NCBI GenBank assembly: GCA_037576195.1
Contig: CM075101.1
Location: 11,160,001-11,224,000, forward strand
Reading direction: 5' to 3'
From: Phytoseiulus persimilis
Lineage: Eukaryota > Arthropoda > Arachnida > Mesostigmata > Phytoseiidae
Length of the DNA stretch: 64,000 nt
Shown here: positions 53,256-62,596 of the stretch, piece by piece
How the letters are laid out: every line of letters begins with the position of its first letter
How positions within the stretch are numbered: the first letter of the stretch is position 1
Program-made: the position numbers and the translations under genes
Notes under the pieces: generated by a model
Databases searched by the model: none
Told to the model about the DNA's origin: nothing
Seen by the model: the letters and a program-made list of their open reading frames with translations, nothing else

Positions 53256-56200
53256 GAGTGATCGCATTGCCGCTCACATAGAATCATTCCGAAAGAGGAG
53301 AAAGAAGAAAATAAATAAAGTCAACGTGAGAATTCCACCGGCGAAGGAATCCGTTCACTGGACGTGTCTTTGGAAGAACACAAAGCCGCTTTGGCAGTGA
53401 CACCGATTCGGAGTAAATCTTTTGGGACGAGTTTTCCCCTTCCGTTCCCCTACCTTCCGAGGAGCCTACTTCGCGTCCATAGCGATTAACAAGAGATCTG
53501 TCGGCCTGAATCGCACTTCATGAACGCATTGTGAACGTTTGACGTGGACAGATCAGAAAACCGCGCGGAGCCCAAAGGGCGGGTTTCGGATTCGGTGCAT
53601 TTTTCACGCGGTGCGATTTCCCCCGAGAGAAGTTCCGTCGCGGGGACAGGGAAGCGGACAGACGGGAAACTGGACGGACGGACGTCATTCTTCCGTTCGT
53701 CTCCTAACGTCTCAGGTCGTCGCCATTCTTCGTAACCTTTTGGCTTCTGTTGCGCAGACAATAACGTGAAAAAATATCTATATAAAATAGAAGATGTTGC
53801 TCGTTCGTTGCTTTCTTTCTTTCCTGGGCCATTTTTCTATTTTACTTCTCCGAGCGGCAGGCCGCCGGTGGCCGAGTGTGATCATGGTCGGCAAAAGAAA
53901 ATCATCATCGAGTGACCACAAAGGCATTATGAAGTCCACGACCAGCAAACGAAGCGAGCGAGGGAAGCGGCGAGCAACTGTTGCTGAAGACGCTTCTAGT
54001 GAAAAAGATGAAAACGTCTCCGCCATGGCCACATGGGTCACCTCGTTTCCATTCGCGGTTCAGAAAATGCAGAAGCAGAAAGCTTTTATTTCGCTTCTGA
54101 CTGGCTGGCCGGCAAGCGAGCCGAAGACGGAATATGATGCAGATGATCAAGTCCGGCCGAACAGCGCATGAATCCAGAGGAGCAATAGGTCGCGCGAGTC
54201 TACGCCTTCCGACCAGAAGCAGAACGAATCAATAAATCCGACATTTTCGAAACGAACCCTCGCTGCGCACATGGATCCCATCATCGATGGACACTGATCC
54301 GCGGTGCGCACTGCGACAATGCGTTCCGGAACATGTTCCAACAAGTCGGGTCTGGGCGACCTGCGTTCGGCTACCAGTGAATCAACGTTGTCGTCGGAGG
54401 GAAGGACCGACGATGGCATCACTCTGAGCGAGCGCTGACGTCCAGTTGTGGAAGTGTTTGGAATCGCCAAGATGAAGGAGTGCCAACACTGCGACGGAAA
54501 GAGTGCAATTATCCAATCCGTCCGCAACAGCGGACACTCGTGGATCCTTGAGATGGGAGTCGTCAAGATCCTTAGAAACGAATAACTGACGCTTTCAACC
54601 AGAATTCCGATCGCGGGAAACGGACGTCGTCAGCATCCACTTGCGGAGAACGTTCGGCGACATGTTGATCGCATTGATCAACCTTACGCCGTCGAAGATT
54701 GAAGTCTTCGAACAGAGTGCTACTTCGACAACGAATCAAGTGTAATGAGGAACTTGCGAGTCGTAGCAGCTCGCGTTCAAAACACCGCAACGCTCGATAT
54801 TCACCCTCGAATTTGCGTCGTGGCACGAGCCGAACCGTCGCGGCCGTGATTTGAACGGTTCGCTTCCAAGAGGAATGCATTACTTGATATTTATGACCCG
54901 AGCAGCTGGAAGTGATCCATCTGAGCGACAGATCAACGGTCAGCCGCTCGACAGAATCTTCGTCCGATCAGGCGCCGATGCAACACCGTCTCTGGTTCGA
55001 CATATAGTTTCAGAGAGCTCTTCCACCTTCTCGATGATTTTCGGAACGCACACGCTGACTATTATTCTGGATTTCGATCAAGTCTCGTCCTCATGTCTCT
55101 ACGGAACCCCTTGAAATAGGAGGTGTTTGACTGCAGCTGCGCATTGTCCAGCGCTCTCGGTGACATCTTTTCCCAAGCCGCCGTAGGATTCATGGGATTC
55201 AGACGCTAGCTCAGAACCTGAGGCTCGATCGTAGGGAATCGTCACGAGCTCACACCTAAATTTTTCGTACACAAAGGAATCATTCTCGAGTTCGAACTCG
55301 GTACTATTCGCAGATGATCCGACCGCTTCGGACTCCCACAGTTCCTGGCCGCTGAGGTCTGGTTCGGAGACCCCGCCTTGGTTTTCGTACCGCCTTTCTC
55401 GACTTGATTCACACTTTCGAGCGGATAAATAAAGAAGGCCGAACCGGTCGTGAGGCCCCTCGATTCACATACACAACACAAGAGAGCCACGCCGACGGCC
55501 GCCGTCAGAATTATCACAATCTATCGCGTACACTGCTCGACGGAACGGGGATATTCTCCTCATAATTATGGTTTCCGATTGGTGTTGGATTTGTGATGGA
55601 GAGTACGCGATATCCAGAAAAAGCCCAAGTTCTTTCTGAATCCTGATCGCTTTCTACAAAGTGCTAATCGAGCATTCATGCTTCGATGCGAGATTCTCTG
55701 AGGGTCGGCGTTGTCGTTGCTAGAGTTCATGCGCCAGTATGTTTGCCAACTGCTCGGAAGACGGCCGTCCTTTGTCCAAGAGTGGTCGCCCTCGCTCGCG
55801 AAAGTTTCGGCCTCATCTCGACTCTCCGATGATTAAGATGAGAGATTGCATTTGCCGGCGAATGTTCATCTTATTGTTGTTGTTGTTTGTCGGTGGTACC
55901 ATCACGGCTCGTTCAGTGAGAAGTTGAACATGGGGCCCGTCTTTTCCATGCCAATGGTCCACTAAACGCCATGAGACAGACCACCGGCGAGCTGCGGATG
56001 CCTCCGGACTGTTTGGCGTTCGGATGGTCGTAATTGTCGAAGCGTTGTTGCTGCTCTGTTTAGAACGTTGTCGATCGTCGGACACCGACTTCAAGGCTGA
56101 CTCCTTTTCGCGAGAGTTTCGCGTGAGACGGCGAATACGGAGAGGTCATCGTCTGGTTTCGTTCCGGATGGAGCTCGATTCTCCCCCTAACCGAGCCGAA

Positions 56201-57263
56201 GTCGGGGGGAATCGGCTTCCACGCGCTCAGAATCATCCGAGAGTGGTTCGCCGCTGGAAGTCTCCGAGGAAGCTCCGGTTCGATGCAATCGGTCGAAAAC
56301 GATCCTCCCCTTCTCTCCGGAAAGTGGAGTTCAAAAAGGGCATCATCAGGCACACAATGCGGGAAGCTGCCTAAGAACTACGGCCACAGCGCGTGGCGTC
56401 CGGAGCTGCGAGCTCATCATGGCACGCCACGATGCTAGGACCATCTTCAGGCTTTGACTGTTATCGATCGCTGGAGGTTTCCCCAAACCTGTCGTCAGTT
56501 CCAGTGACGGGTTGCGGTGTGCAATCAGTGAGCCCGCTGTTCCAGAACTCGTGGGACTCCTGGGAGAAGGCAACACCACAGAACGATTTCCGCCGAATGC
56601 TTTTCGTCAGCCGCAGGACCTGTATGCGAAAACGGTATCGGTTTGTGAGAACGGCAGCGTTCCCGTTCCGATGGGCATTTTGCAACCAACTGAAAAAAAA
56701 ATTGTCGACGCTCCCCGTATCCTACAGAGGGGAGCCGGAGCCCTCCTCCATGGGGGAAAAGTACTTCGTCGCCATCTATTTCGATGGACGCGTCCCGAAG
56801 AATCTTGAAGCAGTCGAGCAAAACGAGGCGAGACGTTTTACGAGGCGAGGGAAGGTTCTCGAGGACAACGCGGGATGGAGTCCGAACTCGGAATCCAAGG
56901 AGGGCTCTGAGTCGGGCTCCCTCTCTCAGCCCGGTCCTTCGCCTTAAGTGTCGAGGCTCCGCCCTAGCCGCCGAGAGTTTGGTCTCAGCTTAGCCTCAAC
57001 AACCTCAACCCAGGAGAAGACTTAGGGTGGTCCGCGGCAGTAAGCAATAAGGGAGAAGGATTCGCAGGCCTCGCATCGCTAAGCAGACGAGGGCACGGCA
57101 CGGCCAGCGATGCCGCTCGCTGTCTCCCTCAACTCCTGCACACTTCCATGCATGCCGCTACCCTCGACGGTTTCGGCCAAAGTTGAGCGGCCGTCCCTCG
57201 TAAAGTTCATGCGAGAAAGTTTGCGTGGAACCTTACAGCGGCTGCCTCTATCCAAACCCCCCT

Positions 57264-57281
57264 CCCCCCCCCCCCCCCCCC
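57264..57281 (+). repeat. Poly-C tract (18 C)
   Basis: An 18-C run just after a further CCCCCCT, so the stretch is almost pure C from 57257. Confidence 0.85.
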
Positions 57282-57873
57282 TCCGAACGTTTATGCACAC
57301 GCACGTCCGCAAACTCGCCGCGGAAGTTTCTTCCCGCGGGAAATTTACTAATTCTAACGACCGAGCTCGATCACAACCAGCGATTGGAAACGCTGCGTCC
57401 TGCTGAATGCGGGATGTATCCCAGAGATGCGAAATCGCTCGTCCACGTCGATACAATGGCGACGAACTTCGCAGATTGGGCACGTGATGAGCTCCTCCTG
57501 AGGACGGCGGCGGGACGAAACAGCTCATGAATCTCAGAACTTCGCGGGAAACCCGGGGAGAAGCGCGTAAATGGCATTGAACTCGTATGCTCGGATGGTT
57601 CCCATCACGTACCGCTGCACCGTGGAAGAGTCGAAGTGGAACGGCGCAGGATGCCCAATCTGCGGGCGTGAGAGGGAAAACCGCCACAGCCCAAAAAGTC
57701 CTGAACCCTACAAGAAACATTCGGAAGTGTCAAACCCTCCTCGCGCCCCCGCGATTCAAACACGATGCCATGAATCCGTAACGGCTCCGACGTGTCATCA
57801 TGGTGCCGAAGACACGAGACGGACAAGATCTAGGAATCCCCCTTGAAGCCAGAGACGTACCAACCACCAGTGA

Positions 57874-58158
57874 ATGGTATTTCGCTTTCGTCGCAGGCTG
57901 GGGGAGCTTCTTGTAGGAAGTCGAACAGTTAGAGCCAGGAGGACCATCCTAGATCCGGATTCCGAGCAGGAAGGGAGAATCCAGCTCACGGGAGAACTCG
58001 AGTATTCGTGCAGCGCCAACTGTCCTCGTATGACAGAAAAGTTGGGTGGCTTCGTTTACCGGTCCACTGCGACCTTCGACACCGAAGCACGGCCAATCTA
58101 CATACATCTACAGGATATCGCTCCCAAAGAGCTCTCGCCCATCATGGTCCAAATCTGA
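57874..58158 (+). other. Candidate 94-codon ORF, function unknown
   Basis: An ATG frame ending in TGA. After an arginine-rich start the translation is protein-like (TGELEYSCSANCPRMTEKL, then GFVYRSTATFDTEARPIYIH). A TTTCGTCGCAG acceptor lies inside it, so it could be a last exon. No family is recognised. It lies 2.5 kb upstream of gene C and overlaps opposite-strand open frames. Confidence 0.2.
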
Positions 58159-58732
58159 ACTCGTAACGCGTTCACGAGTCGAAAGTTTAGCGTTCAATGT
58201 CTTCCATTGACTGAAGTCGCAGCAGTCAGGGACAGCCCGTCGCAGTTTTTCGACCGACGTCTATTCAGAGGAAGAGTCACTTTGACAGGAATGGAATCAG
58301 GCGAAGCCACGCAACCGGCTCAACGGAGGCTTTCCCCACGTCTTTCTCCCTTGTACTCAGAGTGTGCATCATCGCCAACCCTTCCAAGCCATCGGAGGAC
58401 ATAACGGAGTGGAAAACTTGTTTCTCCCCCTAGGAAGGAGGAGCCCAGTCCAAACATACCAGAGCGACGACGGAACGTCGAGCCCCGAGTTCCTTCAGAG
58501 GACTCGACAGCTATGGCGGTCGCGGCGACGCCAGAGGAAGAAGGAAACTTGGTTGGTGCCAGACCAAGAGCTGCTTCCCTCCTTGCTCCGAGTCTGCTGG
58601 CTTGCCAGCGAGTCAGCCACCCTCCCAGTTTGTTTGACTGTGTGCGTTGATGGTGCTCCCCTCGGTAAGCGTGCGTGTGTGTACGACTCTATGAGCGGGT
58701 CTGTGAGTGTGTGTGTGTGCGGGCAGGGTTGA

Positions 58733-58749
58733 GGGGGGGGGGGGGGGGG
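58733..58749 (+). repeat. Poly-G tract (17 G)
   Basis: A 17-G run right after a GTGTGTGTGTG stretch, upstream of gene C. Confidence 0.85.
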
Positions 58750-59479
58750 TCGCCCTTACCACCGTACCCGTTGCAGCTGCAGCGGCGCCCCGGTGGTGGA
58801 GGCTGCTGCTGCCACATCGGCTGCGAGACCGGCGGCAACGACGACGACGAGTATCGGCAAGAAGAACGGCTCTGTGAGAGTGTGTGTGTGTGCGTGCGAG
58901 CGAGAAGTAAGCAAGCGAGCGACCGACCCTCTCCTCGATGGTGCGGGTCCGTTGTGACGTCAGCAAAATGGGCGTCAATTTCGGCAGCAGCAGCGGCGGC
59001 GGCGCGGCTGTTCCACTGGCGGCGGCGCCTGGCGAGGAGGTGACGCTTAGACCACACCTTCGGCGATAGCGGCGGCACCAGCGAGAGCGCCAGAGCCGCC
59101 TGCCCGCCCTCCCGTAGCCAACCCGCCAGCCAAGCAGCAGTCCGCCGGCCTGCTTGCCAGCCAGCTAGGTTGATGCTGTCGCTGCCGCCGCCGCCAAAGC
59201 ACCACCACTAAGCAGAGAAGCGCCGCGCGCGTTGAGCAGACACCCAGTCAGCGTGCCTGCCTGCCAGTCAGCCAGCGTGCCAGCCGACCAACCGGCCTCC
59301 CATCCACACAACAGTCGGTGGACCGACCGACGGACCGAAAGACGGACGGACGGACGCACAGACCGAAACACTACCACCACCAGCAGCGCCAAAGAGCCTC
59401 TCGCTTGCTTGCTAGCTCAGAAGGCGACGGCCGTCGTCGCAGAGCCTTCAGAGGAACGAGCCAATCGTCTTCGTCGCCT

Positions 59480-59625
59480 GCAGCCGCCGCCGCCGCCGTT
59501 GCTGCTGCCACCACCACTGTCGTCGACAACAACACCACCACCGCCGCCGCCGCCGCCGCCGCCATCACCACCACCACTATCACCATCTCCACACCAACAC
59601 CACGGCCACCACGATCGTCACCATT
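59480..59625 (+). repeat. Trinucleotide-rich leader upstream of gene C (CCG/CTG/CAC)
   Basis: Runs of CCG, GCT and ACC units about 1.1 kb upstream of the gene C start codon. The composition resembles the array in front of gene B (13465-13578). Confidence 0.6.
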
Positions 59626-60553
59626 TGGTATTGGCAGGCAGGCAGGCCGCGAGTCGACACCAGTCGACAAAGCGATCGCTCTCGTACTGGCCCGTCAGCG
59701 CAGGCTCCTCGCAAACAGTGTGTCGTCCCGATGAGCAGTGAGTGATCCTGGGAACATCTTTCGAGAGACTGATCCTTGCCAGGAGGATTTCGACGACGAT
59801 TGGGGACGGTGCAGCCGCAGATACACCTGCCAGTCCCGAAAACCTTCATGAGGATGTACAGCGGCGCTCGTGGATGAGAACTCGCGTGTCCCGTCAGTTG
59901 CGCCGAGAGCTCTCGCTACGTGTGCTCCTCGATTGTGAATTCACGGTTCTTCCTCCGCGTCTCGGCGAGCACGTTAACTCTAGTTTCGCGAAGCCTCTCC
60001 CCTGATCGCCGCAGTGAGTGTTCTGATCTGTGCGAGGACTCGTGCAAGCGAGAAAATCATTCGGCTTCCATCTTCGAGGAAAACGTTCAACTCGAACAGA
60101 GACGTCGCGCGCTTGAGCTCCCGCGAGCTCAATAGTTGCAGCGGTGGACAAACGGAGGCAGCACGAACCTCACGGAATGATTTAAAAGAGAGAACAAACA
60201 GAAACAGAGGAAATCGATCGGATTCATCAGGAAGAGACGATTCCAAAGTGGTCCGATGAGTGGCTGAGAGACGCGGTCTTTGACGGGGTAGGAACGAAAC
60301 CCCGCATCGTGACGAACTCTGTGTAAATGTGTGTGTGCGCGAGTGTAATCCCGGAGCAAACTTTAACTCGTCGGAAGTGACTCAATCTCTTCAATCTGAA
60401 CCGTCGCGCGTGAAGCTCTCATCGCCAACGACGACCGGTTCTCGATCGCCGTCGCTATCTCCTTAGTACTGTCCTCCGTGTTGCTCCATAAGTGCTTGTG
60501 TGTCCTCGCGTCTAAAGTCGCGCAGTGCCCTGACGTCGCCGACGCGTCCGTCG

Positions 60554-60574
60554 ATGGTAGTTGCGTGCTTCTGA
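60554..60574 (+). promoter_or_regulatory. Upstream ORF 1 of gene C (6 codons)
   Basis: ATG...TGA encoding MVVACF. Its stop overlaps the next ATG as TGATG. It is relevant only if the transcript includes this segment unspliced. Confidence 0.3.
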
Positions 60575-60600
60575 TGTCTGAAGTCCTGTCGTGCTCCTGA
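60574..60600 (+). promoter_or_regulatory. Upstream ORF 2 of gene C (8 codons)
   Basis: ATG...TGA encoding MSEVLSCS. Its TGA overlaps an ATG at 60600 (TGATG) that is in frame with the main coding sequence. Confidence 0.3.
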
Positions 60601-60647
60601 TGCGGTTCGACATTTCGCGAGCTTCGGTTCCTTCGCTCTCCAGCGCA

Positions 60648-60976
60648 ATGGCCGCTTTTCACCCGAACCCGTTCCAGATCCTCGGGACGACGACGTCGCC
60701 GCAGCCGAGTCAGAGATCGAGTTCATCGACGACCACCGATTTCTCGATGCATTCGATCCTCAACCAGCACGGCGGGAACAGTCCGAACGCGGCCCAGCTT
60801 TCAGTCCCTCCGGGACTCCTTCCCAGCCATCTGCTGGGTTCACCGTTAGGGTCCACGGCCCCTTCAGTCGAGGACGATGGAATATGCGACGACCCCAAGG
60901 TGGCTCTCGAATCGAAGGATCTCTGGGACAAGTTCCACGAACTCGGCACTGAGATGGTCATCACGAAATCGGGCAG
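60648..60976 (+). CDS. omb-like: Gene C (Tbx2/3-class T-box factor): first coding exon
   Basis: First 109 codons plus two bases of a third T-box gene; the rest lies beyond the window. The chosen ATG has a strong context (GCAATGG) and gives MAAFHPNPFQILG. This resembles the HPF opening of vertebrate TBX2/3 as I recall it. An in-frame ATG at 60600 would add 16 residues. Residues 31-38 (DFSMHSIL) match the eh1-like element of gene B. A serine/proline/leucine-rich spacer follows, including LSVPPGLLPSHLLGSPLG, and then an acidic VEDDGICD. The T-box opens with DPKVALESKDLWDKFHELGT and EMVITKSG(R). The donor GTCAGT at 60977 is phase 2 in the same arginine codon as gene B. Gene C has the more canonical Tbx2/3 N-terminus of the two. 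Confidence 0.9.
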
Positions 60977-61193
60977 GTCAGTGACTTCTCAACTTTCAGA
61001 GCTCAACCTGGAAACTTGACCGAGGCGAGGGGGAAAGAGTTCTCGAACGTTACGACGACTTTGGCTCAAAAGAGATGCGCTTTCCGGGTCGTTCGAGAAG
61101 TGTTTCGATCCCGGTGAACTGAGCCGAGCGTTCACCTGGAATCTCTGCAGATCGGAAATCGGTAGCGAAGCTCCCTCCAGGAATCTTATTTCC

Positions 61194-61215
61194 CCCCCCC
61201 CCCCCCCCCCCCCCC
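61194..61215 (+). repeat. Poly-C tract (22 C)
   Basis: The longest homopolymer in the window, about 220 bases inside intron 1 of gene C. Confidence 0.85.
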
Positions 61216-62573
61216 TGGATTTCTCGTCTACTCGAAACCGAGCTCGTGTACGCATCGCGAGCCGAAAGAGGCAAATCCTCGAATTTAAGAAGAATGTTCC
61301 CAGCGGGTTGCAACCTCTTTTCTTCTGGGATCCAAGCGCCACCTGGTGCTTCCCGCGAACAACTTGAGGGAAGTTTCCCTCTTGCCTCCTCGCAGGACTC
61401 GCGATTTTGATTTGTCGAAAACGGAGATTCGACGCCGCTTTACTCGGTGGACGATCTCGAGAACATGACGGAACGATGAAGATCATAGAAGTCCCTTGTG
61501 GATATATCTTCTTGTATTCGTACATCTGCCGCGATCTCTTTAGTTATGTCGAAGCAGCGTACGAACATGGAGACGCCTAAGTCGAGCACGAGCTTCGAAA
61601 GGAATCGTCCCGCTCCATTTTCTGGTACCTCCATTGGCTCGGCGTGGAAAGATCGACGCGAGTTGGCGTAGCGGATACAGCGCCAAGCTCATCACATCCG
61701 GAAACCCAGTGCTCTCCGTGAATTTTTTCACGGTAGTAACGGAGGAGAACGAACGTCTCGATCTGTTGTTCGGCTAGGCGTCCGTTCACGCCCATCGGCG
61801 TCACAGTCCCGTCCTCCCTCAAGTAGTTTACTTCTCGTCGTCAAACGCACGGACCCGGGGCACAAGCTGTCGTCAAACCGAAATCATCCGACGAAGATGC
61901 TTTGCTCGCTTTGAATTGAACTGATTCGCGATACGGATCGACTCGGGTCAGCCTTCCGACAAACATCAATGAGTGGACTTTATGGACTGTGTTCGGGGCA
62001 CTCTCCGGCGGGCACGGGCGAAAAATGAGAGTTCTTGATGAAATCAGCGTCACGGCGGCTTTCGAACTAGAGTTCCAGAGCCGGATTCGACCTGCCGGGC
62101 AGTTCCCGACTCTTGATCTGCGGATCTTATTAGCGAGTCGAGCTGCCCCATGCGTTTCGAGAAGCCGGAAGGCGCTGCATGATGCGAAACAGCACGCACT
62201 GCAACTCACCTCGATTCAGGAATGGATCTCACTCCAACTTGTCCGAGCGTCCGGCTGTTCAGCTGTCGTCGGGAACGACGATCACTGAGCTCTGTGAAAA
62301 CTACGCTACATTCCTGTTTACGCCCCTTCGGTGCTGCCTATATGCATTTTTGTTACGGAGACCGATTACCGAGATCGCATTCACAGACGGAGACGACGCC
62401 GCTGCTGACGCGGATCTCAGCGAGAAATCTCAGGGTTTTTTTTTCGCGCAACTTAGGGCGGAAACCTCGGCGTCGGAAATCTCTGCCCGTATCTGAAATC
62501 AGTTTCGAGGTCGCGGTGGTCCGAACGATCATTGAAGCTCATCTGCTGGTCGGATCTTGACTTAGCCGGTTCG

Positions 62574-62596
62574 CCAGCCAGCCAGCCAGCCAGCCA
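62574..62596 (+). repeat. (CCAG)n microsatellite
   Basis: Five to six CCAG units in intron 1 of gene C. Confidence 0.8.

Larger units (their letters stand above)
25161..58600. other. 33-kb interval with no recognised gene, between genes B and C
   Basis: I found no open frame with recognisable homology on either strand, no tRNA or rRNA, and no transposase or reverse transcriptase. Long ORFs (100-220 residues) occur in all frames, often overlapping on opposite strands, so ORF length alone is not evidence here. Simple repeats are scattered (27674, 35311, 38574, 40338, 43901, 45675, 51138, 53238, 57264). The interval could hold cis-regulatory elements for the flanking T-box genes, or small-exon genes I cannot recognise. 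Confidence 0.5.
58601..60647 (+). other. Upstream/leader region of gene C
   Basis: G+C-rich and repeat-rich DNA with GT runs (58705-58719, 58881-58893), a 17-G tract, GACG/GACC units near 59320-59360 and a triplet array (59480-59625). Open frames through it encode polyproline, polythreonine or polyalanine and look like products of the repeats. I infer promoter plus 5' UTR of gene C; the transcription start is not identified. Confidence 0.45.

Noticed and set aside
53776-54171. TATATAAAA followed by an ATG frame with a signal-peptide-like start
   Set aside because: The rest of the frame is a biased K/R/S sequence with no homology, and the surrounding DNA is A/T-rich by local composition. Promoter plus gene is not supported.
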